Program-made: the position numbers and the translations under genes
Source of the DNA: an uncultured Flavobacteriales bacterium
GTDB lineage: Bacteria; Bacteroidota; Bacteroidia; Flavobacteriales_D; Crocinitomicaceae
DNA length: 64,000 nt
NCBI GenBank assembly: GCA_913054135.1
Contig: CAJXJK010000005.1
Span: forward strand, 142,925 to 206,924
Reading direction: 5' to 3'
Shown here: positions 44,849 through 52,629 of the stretch, one piece after another
Layout: each line of letters opens with the position of its first letter
Numbering within the stretch: position 1 is the stretch's first letter
The notes under the pieces: model-generated
The model's database searches: none
What the model was told of the DNA's origin: nothing
Seen by the model: only the letters and a program-made list of their open reading frames with translations

Positions 44849-46579
44849 GTGTCAAAAAAGAAAATACCATTTGAAAAGCGAGTACTTATCATTTTGATAC
44901 TTGTTCTTTTAGTGGCTATTGCCAGCGCATTATTCGTAAATAATTCCCTTCAAAACATAGTAGAAGAAATAAGTGAAGAATCTGAATTTGATGAGGATTT
45001 AGTATTGCTGAAAGGTTTAATGGCAGATATCTCTGATGCCGAAAGCAGTGTGAAGTCATTTGGTCTCACAAAAGATGAAGCCTATCTAGACGATTACAAT
45101 GAGCATTTGGAAGATGTAGACGAGAAGATTTTCAAATTAAAAGAAGGAGTTCAGGCAGGTACTGAGCTTGAAAACGGATTACCTCAAATTGATTCTCTAG
45201 TAAGCCAGAAGTTTTTGATTCTAGATGAACTTTTGGTAGTGCAATCAGAGCGCTCATCAGATCAAATTTTAGACAAGGTTCTTGAGAAGGTAGAGGATAT
45301 AAATGAGTCTAATGAAATTTCTCAGGATGCTGGTGTTTCGCCAGTAATTGAAGAGGATGATATTGATAAAAAGAAGTTTTTCAATCGACTTTTCGGAAAC
45401 CGTAAAAAGAAAAAAGATGAAAAGGAACTGGCTGAAGGCGACACTTTGAGTACTGAAGATGTTTCGGATGTGGTGAATGAATCATTCAACAAAATTGATC
45501 AAGAGCTGGCAGAGTTGAAATCAAAAGAATCACAGTATGAGATTCACTTAAAACTGAAAGAGTTAGAGTTGATTCAAGCCGATAAAGAAATTATGGATGA
45601 AATTTCAGCTTTGGTAACTTCTCTTGAACAAGCAGAAGAACAAGAGTTAGAAAAGAAGGTGGCTTTTGCTGAAGAACAAAGAAGCGCTACGCGTACACAC
45701 ATTATATTATTTTGTCTTTTGGCTTGTGTATTATTGAGTTTTGCCGGATATGCGGTTTACATCTATGTGAGAAAAAACAATGCCTACCAAAAAGCCTTGA
45801 GAGCGGCAAAGAACGAGACGGATACTAAGAACCTAGAGATCACACAAAGTATCAATTACGCTAAACGTATTCAGTCGGCAATAATGCCAGACGATAAAAA
45901 GATTAGAGGAGCCTTTGCCAATTCTTTTGTTTTCTATCGTCCTAAAGATATTGTTGCGGGCGATTTTTATTGGATGGTTCAAATTGAAAAGTACACTTTC
46001 ATTGCTGTTGCTGATTGTACCGGACATGGCGTTCCAGGAGCAATGGTCAGTGTTGCCTGTTCATCTGCCTTGAATCGTTCTGTTAAAGAATTTGGTCTTA
46101 GAGAGCCAGCCAAAATATTAGATAAGTGTCGTGAAATTGTAATTGAGACATTTGAAGAAGGTAAAGAAACTGTTTATGACGGTATGGATATCGCCCTTTG
46201 CAGAATTGAAAGTGGCTCATCCACATTGCAATATGCCGGAGCTCATAATTCGCTTTATATGGTTAAGAATAAAGTTCTGCAAGAAGTGAAGGCCGATAAG
46301 CAACCGGTCGCAAGGTTTTTCAAAACAGAACCATTCACAAATCATCAATTGGATTATTCTGCTCGTGATTCAATCTATCTTTTCTCTGATGGTTTCCCTG
46401 ATCAATTTGGAGGACCCAAAAAGAAGAAGTTCATGTATAAAAAGTTTAAAGACCTCATTGAAAAAAATGCAGATAGATCTCCTCAAGACCAGCACGATAT
46501 AATGGTTTCTACCTTTGATAGCTGGAAAGGTGATTCGGAGCAAATTGATGACGTTTGTTTAATAGGAATTAGACTTTAG
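44849..46579 (+). CDS. membrane sensor with SpoIIE-type PP2C phosphatase domain
   Basis: The 576-residue protein starts at GTG. It has a membrane helix (about 11-32), an extracytoplasmic CHASE3-like helical region (about 35-280), a second helix (about 283-308), a coiled linker (ITQSINYAKRIQSAIMP) and a SpoIIE/PP2C phosphatase domain (about 345-576). Metal ligands lie in VAGDFYW and VADCTGHGVPG. Such proteins dephosphorylate anti-sigma-factor antagonists or adaptor proteins. The sensor region carries a basic insert near 173-200 (RLFGNRKKKKDEK) that is odd for a periplasmic domain. Confidence 0.86.
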   Translation: MSKKKIPFEKRVLIILILVLLVAIASALFVNNSLQNIVEEISEESEFDEDLVLLKGLMADISDAESSVKSFGLTKDEAYLDDYNEHLEDVDEKIFKLKEGVQAGTELENGLPQIDSLVSQKFLILDELLVVQSERSSDQILDKVLEKVEDINESNEISQDAGVSPVIEEDDIDKKKFFNRLFGNRKKKKDEKELAEGDTLSTEDVSDVVNESFNKIDQELAELKSKESQYEIHLKLKELELIQADKEIMDEISALVTSLEQAEEQELEKKVAFAEEQRSATRTHIILFCLLACVLLSFAGYAVYIYVRKNNAYQKALRAAKNETDTKNLEITQSINYAKRIQSAIMPDDKKIRGAFANSFVFYRPKDIVAGDFYWMVQIEKYTFIAVADCTGHGVPGAMVSVACSSALNRSVKEFGLREPAKILDKCREIVIETFEEGKETVYDGMDIALCRIESGSSTLQYAGAHNSLYMVKNKVLQEVKADKQPVARFFKTEPFTNHQLDYSARDSIYLFSDGFPDQFGGPKKKKFMYKKFKDLIEKNADRSPQDQHDIMVSTFDSWKGDSEQIDDVCLIGIRL

Positions 46580-46580
46580 T

Positions 46581-46823
46581 CTATTTGGTGATAGCTTCTA
46601 AGAAGCTTTCTGGAATCTCAATGCTAGCATCTTCGCAATAATCTTGAAATTCAGTCAATGATTCTGCTACCTCATTAACATTGTAATTGTTGTCATGGCG
46701 ATCGTCAGAATAGAAGTAGAATTTGTTTTCATAAAAGCAATATCCGTCTTCATACCATTGGTTAGGTTGACCAATTGTAAAAGATGGAAGTCTAATGTAA
46801 TCCACTTTTTGTTCAAGAGACAT
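46581..46823 (-). CDS. small acidic protein of unknown function
   Basis: The 80-residue protein starts MSLEQKVDYIRLPSF and is rich in Tyr, Asp and Glu, without signal peptide or membrane helix. It ends one base from the convergent SpoIIE gene. I recognise no family. It is supported by its compact gap structure and codon use. Confidence 0.55.
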   Translation of the reverse strand: MSLEQKVDYIRLPSFTIGQPNQWYEDGYCFYENKFYFYSDDRHDNNYNVNEVAESLTEFQDYCEDASIEIPESFLEAITK

Positions 46824-46875
46824 GGCCCTAAATTATAATTTAGAAAATTAAAAGTCAAGCATTTGACGAATTTTT

Positions 46876-47148
46876 CTAGTCACAATTTGTAGATGCCATA
46901 GCATTAGCTAATTCTTCACTTGTATAGGTGCCCTTGTCAAGTTCAGCTGCAACTTCCTCATCAATGATTTCCATTTCTCGGTCTAATTCAGCGATTTTAT
47001 CTTCGTCGTTTGCGGCAATGGCATCACCATATTCACGGCTAGATTCGCAAAGGCATTCGCTCAATTCATTTACATCATTTGTTGGGCAAGTATCTTGACA
47101 ACTAATAAGAAAGCCGCAAAGAATGGGAGCTAAAAAGATTTTTTTCAT
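46876..47148 (-). CDS. small cysteine-rich lipoprotein
   Basis: From ATG 47148 the product has 90 residues, with signal MKKIFLAPILCGFLISC (lipobox LISC). The longer start overlaps the epimerase gene. The mature protein is acidic with four further cysteines (CPTNDVNELSECLCE and a terminal NCD) and helical repeats. It is probably an outer-membrane-anchored small lipoprotein. It is the last gene of the minus-strand operon or a separate short transcript. Confidence 0.62.
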   Translation of the reverse strand: MKKIFLAPILCGFLISCQDTCPTNDVNELSECLCESSREYGDAIAANDEDKIAELDREMEIIDEEVAAELDKGTYTSEELANAMASTNCD

Positions 47149-47149
47149 G

Positions 47150-48061
47150 CTACAAATTATTAAATGCCGACTCAACATCCAAATATTTGAAGTCAAATCC
47201 TGATTCTGTCAGTCGTTCAGGAATCACATTTCTACTTTTCATAACCATTTCAGTTTCTGTCCCAATTAATTTTGCGCCGAATTCTAAAAGAGATCTTGAT
47301 TGAGATAATCCGAATGATCTGCCATGTCTCTTTTGCAATAGTTTCATGAATTCAGCATTTCTTATTGGAGTAGGAGAGGTGACATTAATCGGGCCCACAA
47401 TTCCTTGATTTTCGATTATAAAGTCAATTGCTCTGCAAAAGTCTTCGATATGAATCCAACTTATAAATTGTCTTCCGTTACCTTGTCTCCCGCCTAGCCA
47501 AAACTTCACGAGTCTGCTCATTAAAGGATATGCTCCTCCAGATTTACCTAAAACAATAGAGGTTCTGGTGGCTACTCTACGAGTGTGATTCAAATTGCAT
47601 TTGAAGAATTCAGCCTCCCAGGCCTTGCAAACATTCATACTAAAATCGTCTCCAATAATCCCTTCATCTTCGGTCATTTGTTGACTTTCAGAGTGAACAT
47701 AGGTTGAGGCACTGCTTGAGTTAATCCAAATTTTTGGTGGATTCTCGGCTTGAGATAAGGCTTTGCATAAAATAGCTGTACTGTCAATTCTTGATCTCAA
47801 AATCTCCTTCTTGGCCTTTTCGGTATATCTGCAATTCACTGATTTGCCGGTCATGTTTATGAGCACATCTGCCCACTCAATTTCGGCAATCCAATCACCT
47901 AAGTGTTTGGCATCCCATTGAATCAATTCAAATTCAGATTTTTGCTTTCCGCGGCCTAGAATCTTTACTTCACATCCTTTTGTAGAGAAGTGGCGAGCCA
48001 ATTCTTGACCTAAAAATCCAGAGCCTCCGGCTATTAGTATATGTTGAGTACTTGCATCCAT
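47150..48061 (-). CDS. TIGR01777-type NAD-dependent epimerase/dehydratase
   Basis: The 303-residue protein has the Rossmann motif ILIAGGSGFLGQELARHF (about 8-25), WADVLINMTGKSVNCRYTEKAK and RTSIVLGKSGGAYPLM, and a C-terminal DUF1731-like ending (ERLTESGFDFKYLDVESAF). This SDR subfamily is often encoded with or fused to a SRPBCC domain. Here the start overlaps the end of the SRPBCC gene by 28 bases, so the two are translationally coupled. Confidence 0.9.
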   Translation of the reverse strand: MDASTQHILIAGGSGFLGQELARHFSTKGCEVKILGRGKQKSEFELIQWDAKHLGDWIAEIEWADVLINMTGKSVNCRYTEKAKKEILRSRIDSTAILCKALSQAENPPKIWINSSSASTYVHSESQQMTEDEGIIGDDFSMNVCKAWEAEFFKCNLNHTRRVATRTSIVLGKSGGAYPLMSRLVKFWLGGRQGNGRQFISWIHIEDFCRAIDFIIENQGIVGPINVTSPTPIRNAEFMKLLQKRHGRSFGLSQSRSLLEFGAKLIGTETEMVMKSRNVIPERLTESGFDFKYLDVESAFNNL

Positions 48062-48516
48062 TTGTCTTCGTGTTCTGCAAAATCTTTGATTTGAATGTTT
48101 CTTTGTAAAATGAAACGCTCAAGATATTTGCGTAAATATAATTTTTCTATCAGTTTGCCCAACCATCCCAAAGGAGATTGAAATTCAAAGACATCTTTCA
48201 TTATCGTTTTTCCGTTTTTTAGCCAGAAATAATGTTTGTGTCTTATCTTTTTGAATGGCCCTTTTAACATTTGATCCTCAAAGAAAAAAGGTCCTTCCAT
48301 CTCTGTGATAACAGATGTTAGGTGTTGCGTAACCCCCATGTGCTTTGCTCGCCAAGTAACAGTTTCATATTCATTTATAAGACCAGCTGTTCTGCCAGCA
48401 ACTGCCTCTTCATTTGTATGACTTGCAGTTAGCTTATGAAGATCAATACTTCTCGCCAAATCAAAAACTCTATGAATAGGTGCATTGATTGATGTTTCTA
48501 ATACAATTGTGCTCAT
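48034..48516 (-). CDS. SRPBCC-domain protein (cell-division-inhibitor-like)
   Basis: The 160-residue cytosolic protein has the helix-grip fold: VLETSINAPIHRVFDLARSIDLHKLTAS at the start, TWRAKHMGVTQHLTSVIT in the core and a long C-terminal helix (YLRKYLERFILQRNIQIKDFAE). It is a partner of the TIGR01777 epimerase, with which it is fused in other bacteria. It probably binds a hydrophobic small molecule that the epimerase modifies. That substrate role is inference. Confidence 0.85.
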   Translation of the reverse strand: MSTIVLETSINAPIHRVFDLARSIDLHKLTASHTNEEAVAGRTAGLINEYETVTWRAKHMGVTQHLTSVITEMEGPFFFEDQMLKGPFKKIRHKHYFWLKNGKTIMKDVFEFQSPLGWLGKLIEKLYLRKYLERFILQRNIQIKDFAEHEDKWMQVLNIY

Positions 48517-48527
48517 GATCTTTTGTT

Positions 48528-49352
48528 TTAGATGGTTAATAAAAGGATAGTACCCAGAGCAATTAGTCGGTAAACAAGCCAGCTGACCGTTATTGAAAAA
48601 GGTAGTCCCAAGTTTTTAGTTCGCTTGATATGCATGATGAACATGGCAAAGACGACAATGCTAAAGTAGAGTAATAGCTGAAACGGATTCAGTGCTCCCA
48701 GGGCATTGAAAACAAATAGTGGTAAGAGTAATAATCCGCCCACAAACGAAACGGTTGACATGTTCCCTAAATAGTCTAATCGTTTCTTCTTATTTATAAA
48801 TTGTATAGCAATGAATTGCCAAGCGATTTGGCCAAAAGCAACAATATATTCTGTATATGGATTGTAAAATTTTCCTTCACCAGCATCTAAAATAAAAGTA
48901 AAATGGTTCAGAATTAAGCCGGTTGAAAGAGCAATAAGAATAATATATGACAATCTATAACTTAACCTGTATGATGGAGAACAATCTCTTTCGCTAGGAT
49001 CTATGTATCGACCCGCCATAACTTGTCTATTATAAGATATGAAGCGATAGGTTTTTTCTGCAATGAAGAACATAATACTAGTGTTCAAAAACCATTTGAG
49101 AAATTTATTATTGTGACTTAGTATGTGCAGGAAAGCCTTAACTCCATAATAAGTTTTGCCGGTTCTTTCATTGAAAAATGCCACTTCTGATTTTGCTTTT
49201 ACCGGATCAACTTTTTCAAACACTTCTTCGTCCACCACTTGATAGTAGATGATTGTATCTTCATCAATTAATCCTGTTTTTTCAAAACATTTGCCATAAA
49301 TATGACACATTGGACAATTTTTGTCGAGTAATAACTTGCTGCCTTTAATCAT
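48528..49352 (-). CDS. DCC-family thiol-disulfide protein with membrane domain
   Basis: The 274-residue protein begins with a DCC1/DUF393-like thioredoxin-fold part (about 5-110): LLLDKNCPMC with the redox pair C13 and C16, and GVKAFLHILSHN. Four or five membrane helices follow (about 125-274). Stand-alone DCC proteins are about 130 residues, so this is an N-terminal fusion to a membrane module. Its start overlaps the previous gene by 4 bases. It may carry electrons or disulfides to a membrane partner. The role is unknown. Confidence 0.78.
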   Translation of the reverse strand: MIKGSKLLLDKNCPMCHIYGKCFEKTGLIDEDTIIYYQVVDEEVFEKVDPVKAKSEVAFFNERTGKTYYGVKAFLHILSHNNKFLKWFLNTSIMFFIAEKTYRFISYNRQVMAGRYIDPSERDCSPSYRLSYRLSYIILIALSTGLILNHFTFILDAGEGKFYNPYTEYIVAFGQIAWQFIAIQFINKKKRLDYLGNMSTVSFVGGLLLLPLFVFNALGALNPFQLLLYFSIVVFAMFIMHIKRTKNLGLPFSITVSWLVYRLIALGTILLLTI

Positions 49353-49849
49353 AATTCATTTGTTTTAATTCCGTTATCTAAGCCCTCTTTATTTGCAATT
49401 TCAACACTTACATTTTTGTATAATCTGCCTTTAGAATGTAAATATGACCATCTGATGAGCTGAGTAATGACGATTGATAAAAGCATGAACAAAGGCATTT
49501 CATGATTCATGGGCATATCAAAAAAGTAGATCAATATGGTCATTGAAATAATTGCTTCTAAGACAAAGACAAAAAGAACCATGCCTTCATTTGATGATCT
49601 TTGAATCAGGATAAGTTCAAGAAGAAGACACAGAGCAATCGCAGGTATGTAAATAATTGCGCCATAGGTCACGCTTCCAACTAAATAAAACAATGCTCCC
49701 ATAAAGAAGTCACCTGCTGTGAAGTCACTTTGTACAGCTGCCATGATGGCCAAGAAGATTCCAAAAATTGGAATGGTCAAGAGTATGAAGCCTGTGCTTA
49801 GGAGAATGTTCTTTTTATTAAGCTCGGTATATTTTATATTTTTTAACAT
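49349..49849 (-). CDS. four-helix membrane protein of unknown function
   Basis: The 166-residue protein has membrane segments near 15-38, 50-75, 85-110 and 115-140. I recognise no family. It is the first structural gene after the GbsR-type regulator. The second copy of the operon's 24-bp inverted repeat lies 7-30 bases before its ATG. The stop overlaps the DCC gene by 4 bases, consistent with coupling. Confidence 0.65.
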   Translation of the reverse strand: MLKNIKYTELNKKNILLSTGFILLTIPIFGIFLAIMAAVQSDFTAGDFFMGALFYLVGSVTYGAIIYIPAIALCLLLELILIQRSSNEGMVLFVFVLEAIISMTILIYFFDMPMNHEMPLFMLLSIVITQLIRWSYLHSKGRLYKNVSVEIANKEGLDNGIKTNEL

Positions 49850-49855
49850 GATTAA

Positions 49856-49879
49856 ACTTTTAGAAATAATTGAAAGTTT
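49856..49879. promoter_or_regulatory. operator copy 2 (24-bp inverted repeat)
   Basis: AACTTTTAG-AAATAA-TTGAAAGTT is the second copy, with two mismatches in the left arm relative to the copy upstream of the regulator. The spacer AAATAA is identical. It lies just before the ATG of the membrane gene. Confidence 0.65.
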
Positions 49880-49892
49880 GTATTAAATTTTT

Positions 49893-50399
49893 TTAGCTCA
49901 CGGTCTTTATAATCTTCTTAAAGAAGAAATTGTCTTTCAGTTTTAGCCATATTTCAGAAAGCTGATCTAACTGCTTAATGAAGTCTTCTAACTCTGTCAT
50001 TAAGGTTTGAAAATGTTCTACTTCTTCTTTGTTTCCTTGAATTTTATCTGATTTTAATTTCTCTAATAGATCTAGTACTGGCTGCAACTCTCTCTTCTTT
50101 CTTTCCTGCACAATGTTTTGTGCCATGGCCATAATATCATGATTAGCACTAAAAAACTCTTTACGTTCTCCTAGTTTGTTCTGCTTTGCAACCAGGTTCC
50201 AGTTAATGAGCTCTCTCATGTTAATGTTAACATTTCCTCTAGAAATCTTAATAGAGTCCATTACATCCTCAGTACTTAAGGCTTCGTTGCTCGCTAAAAG
50301 TAGAGCGTGAATTTGTGCCATAGAGCGTGGAATCCCCCAAGAACTTCCTATCGAGCCCCAGCTTTGAACAAATTCCATTTTCGCTTCTTGCAATTTCAT
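49893..50399 (-). CDS. GbsR/MarR-type transcriptional regulator
   Basis: The 168-residue protein has a winged helix-turn-helix of the GbsR subgroup: FVQSWGSIGSSWGIPRSMAQIHALLLAS, then LSTEDVMDSIKISRGNVNINMRELINWNLV and a coiled C-terminal helix for dimerisation. In Bacillus GbsR senses choline and represses glycine-betaine genes. Bacteroidota members sit next to varied membrane or lipid genes. The promoter is the full TTTG-N19-TATATTTG, with the -33 inside an inverted repeat, so autorepression is likely. Only 4 bases separate the -7 box from the ATG. Confidence 0.88.
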   Translation of the reverse strand: MKLQEAKMEFVQSWGSIGSSWGIPRSMAQIHALLLASNEALSTEDVMDSIKISRGNVNINMRELINWNLVAKQNKLGERKEFFSANHDIMAMAQNIVQERKKRELQPVLDLLEKLKSDKIQGNKEEVEHFQTLMTELEDFIKQLDQLSEIWLKLKDNFFFKKIIKTVS

Positions 50400-50403
50400 A
50401 TTT

Positions 50404-50434
50404 CAAATATATAATAAATTTTAGAACTTTCAAA
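50404..50434 (-). promoter_or_regulatory. consensus promoter of the GbsR-type operon
   Basis: On the minus strand TTTG (50434-50431), exactly 19 bases, then TATATTTG (50411-50404), then AAAT and the ATG. The -33 box lies inside operator copy 1, and the transcript would start at or near the ATG. Confidence 0.85.
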
Positions 50435-50448
50435 AATAATTGAAAGTT
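50425..50448. promoter_or_regulatory. operator copy 1 (24-bp perfect inverted repeat)
   Basis: AACTTTCAA-AAATAA-TTGAAAGTT has perfect 9-bp arms. It covers the -33 box of the regulator promoter and lies upstream of the divergent T9SS gene. Confidence 0.8.
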
Positions 50449-50504
50449 TATTTAATTCGGATATAATTTACATTCATTACCTTTAGGGAAACTAAACTAA
50501 TTCT

Positions 50505-51509
50505 ATGAAAACAATTTTTACTTTATTTTTCGCATTTACCCTAGGATTTGCTTTTGCTCAAACTACTGAGTATAGCACAGGCCAAACATATGGAGATGCA
50601 TGGACTGGATGGTCAACTCCAATTGAGACTGGTACAACTGCCTCTAGTGTAAACGGAGCTGATGTATATACCTTCTCTGGATTAAATTCAACAGCCTATA
50701 CTGTTGAGCTGTATAGACAATTCACAATTAATTCTAATGATTTAGATATTTACTTGAATGCAACTGCTGCTAACACTGTTGTTTCTGTCGAATTTAGTAC
50801 TGACAATGTTTCTTACACAGAAATAGGAAATGCTACTTATGGTGTTGCTTTTGTTCAGCAAGGAATAGTGATTCCAACGCATGATCCTGTTACATCTACT
50901 TTTTATATAAAAATTAAAGCGACAGGTACCTTTGGTTCTCCTTCGCAATTACAATTAAATAATTTTAAAATTGATGCAGTATTAAACACGGGTTCTACTG
51001 TTTCAATTTCTCCAACTGCTGATCAAAATATATTGACTGGAGCAAACGGTTCTGCTCTTACGGCCTCTGAAGCACCTTCAGCTGCTGATTCAAGAGAGTG
51101 GAAGTATAGCACAACTTCTGGTTCAGGATACGGCTCTTTTTCTCCTGTTGAAACAGGGACTTCTTATACACCTAATTTTGCTGCAGCAGGAACTTACTAT
51201 GTGATTTGTGAAAGTACTTTTGGAGGAGATGTTGAAAGCTCAAATGAAGTTCAGATAAATGTAACAGCACCTTCTGGTTTGGTAGAGTTTAATGACTCTT
51301 ATAAATTCTTGAAGACTCAAGATAGAGTAGACATTATCACTGCAGATCAAAACTATACTGTTAGAGTTTATGGATTATCTGGTCAGTTAATAAGCACTGA
51401 TAAAGGAATCACGACTTATGATTTTTCATCTCTTCATAAGGGATTATATTTCTTATCGGTTGAAACGGAACAGGGCCTTAGACAAACAATTAAGTTTGTT
51501 CACAGATAG
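50505..51509 (+). CDS. secreted T9SS-type surface protein
   Basis: The 334-residue protein has a signal peptide (MKTIFTLFFAFTLGFAFAQ), a beta-sandwich region rich in Thr/Ser (about 20-160), an Ig/PKD-like domain (about 165-250, AAAGTYYVICESTFGGDVESSNEVQI) and a C-terminal sorting-like domain with VRVYGLSGQLIS and LHKGLYFLSVETEQG. The usual PNP is missing at the domain start, so the sorting signal is variant. It is divergent from the GbsR operon and shares its operator region. Confidence 0.75.
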   Translation: MKTIFTLFFAFTLGFAFAQTTEYSTGQTYGDAWTGWSTPIETGTTASSVNGADVYTFSGLNSTAYTVELYRQFTINSNDLDIYLNATAANTVVSVEFSTDNVSYTEIGNATYGVAFVQQGIVIPTHDPVTSTFYIKIKATGTFGSPSQLQLNNFKIDAVLNTGSTVSISPTADQNILTGANGSALTASEAPSAADSREWKYSTTSGSGYGSFSPVETGTSYTPNFAAAGTYYVICESTFGGDVESSNEVQINVTAPSGLVEFNDSYKFLKTQDRVDIITADQNYTVRVYGLSGQLISTDKGITTYDFSSLHKGLYFLSVETEQGLRQTIKFVHR

Positions 51510-51534
51510 TCTTTACTTCTATTTAAAATATATA

Positions 51535-51565
51535 AAAGTCCTGGTGAGAGCCGGGACTTTTTTTA
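51535..51565. terminator. bidirectional terminator
   Basis: AAAGTCCTGG (51535-51544) pairs with CCGGGACTTT (51551-51560) with one wobble. T runs lie on both sides, serving this gene and the convergent lipoprotein gene. Confidence 0.8.
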
Positions 51566-52573
51566 TTGCATTGAAATCACTTGGCCCTTTTGTGCAATAT
51601 TGAAATCTTTGATATTGGTCGTTATTGTACTGGCACTTGAAGAGTCTTTGAGTATAGGGTTGGTGTGATTGAAGTGAATAAAATGAATCTTTTGACGTTC
51701 AGAAATGGGTTCGTCTATAAAGATATGAGTGGTTTCAATAAGTAGAGGGTGAGGTACTTCGGCCATGTCTCTGTTCGGGAGCTCTCCCATGTCATAAAAA
51801 GTAGCGTCTAAAAATGCATAATCTACCTTTGACACTTCTTCAACAATATCTTTCTCCCACTTTTCCCACTTATCAATGTCTGGAATGAATAGTGCAGATT
51901 TTCGGGGTCCAATGATCTTAAATCCTACCGTTTCAGAATACTCATCTCTATGAGGAACTAAAAAAGGAACTACGCTAAAGTTCGAAGTTAATTGGGTAGC
52001 CTGTTCATTCTTTAAATTCTGAATTTTTATGTTCTCGGTTTTTACGAGTTGGTCCCAAGGTCCATTACTAGAAAGAAATTTTTTCATTCTAGGCATGGCA
52101 TAAACTGGAACTTGATTTGTGTTTTTAGCTTCTTTTCCAAATTCCATTAAACCAGAGTAGTGTCCGATATGGGCATGAGTTAGCAATACTCCGTCGGGAA
52201 TATCTGACTCACTAAAATTTTCATATTCAGATAGGTCAGCTAATTGTTCTGACATATCGGGAGAAGCTTCTAAGATGAATTTCTTTTTGTTTTCTGGATC
52301 TATGATTCCGATTGAAACCACCATTCTACTTGGGTCTGGATGTGAATGTAAGGGTTCACAACACTCTTCATGGCAATCTAGTTGAGGTGATCCCGCGTCT
52401 TGTATTGTTCCCAGAATTACAAGTGAAGGAGATTCAACAATTTTTATTTCTACATTTCCTTTTTGATCAGATTGATCTTCACTCGCCTCAGGACAGGGTT
52501 CACAATTAACCGTCTCAGAGCAGCTTACTAAAAGTAAGGCGGCAACAGAAGTAAATAAGAGTTTTGCCTTCAT
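51563..52573 (-). CDS. PqqB-like metallo-beta-lactamase-fold lipoprotein
   Basis: From ATG 52573 the product has 336 residues and an SPII signal (lipobox LVSC, C18). The upstream start lies inside the terminator of the flotillin operon. The domain resembles PqqB: ILGTIQDAGSPQLDCHEECCEP, GVLLTHAHIGHYSG, and a terminal FIHFNHTNP. The metal motif is H133-A-H-I-G-H138, lacking the aspartate of the usual HxHxDH. Extra cysteines and histidines follow residue 65. No pqq genes are present, so it is not a PQQ biosynthesis enzyme by context. Confidence 0.85.
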   Translation of the reverse strand: MKAKLLFTSVAALLLVSCSETVNCEPCPEASEDQSDQKGNVEIKIVESPSLVILGTIQDAGSPQLDCHEECCEPLHSHPDPSRMVVSIGIIDPENKKKFILEASPDMSEQLADLSEYENFSESDIPDGVLLTHAHIGHYSGLMEFGKEAKNTNQVPVYAMPRMKKFLSSNGPWDQLVKTENIKIQNLKNEQATQLTSNFSVVPFLVPHRDEYSETVGFKIIGPRKSALFIPDIDKWEKWEKDIVEEVSKVDYAFLDATFYDMGELPNRDMAEVPHPLLIETTHIFIDEPISERQKIHFIHFNHTNPILKDSSSASTITTNIKDFNIAQKGQVISMQ

Positions 52574-52587
52574 ATCAACAAGATAAT

Positions 52588-52617
52588 AAAAAAGGCCCTG
52601 CAAAATGCAGAGCCCTT
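52588..52617 (-). terminator. rho-independent terminator of the flotillin operon
   Basis: On the minus strand AAGGGCTCTGCA pairs with TGCAGGGCCTTT (two wobbles), followed by a T run. It lies between the flotillin stop and the lipoprotein ATG. Confidence 0.85.
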
Positions 52618-52629
52618 AATTTGTTGATT

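Noticed and set aside
51563..52573. PQQ biosynthesis gene pqqB
   Set aside because: Lipoprotein signal, altered metal motif and no other pqq gene argue against it.
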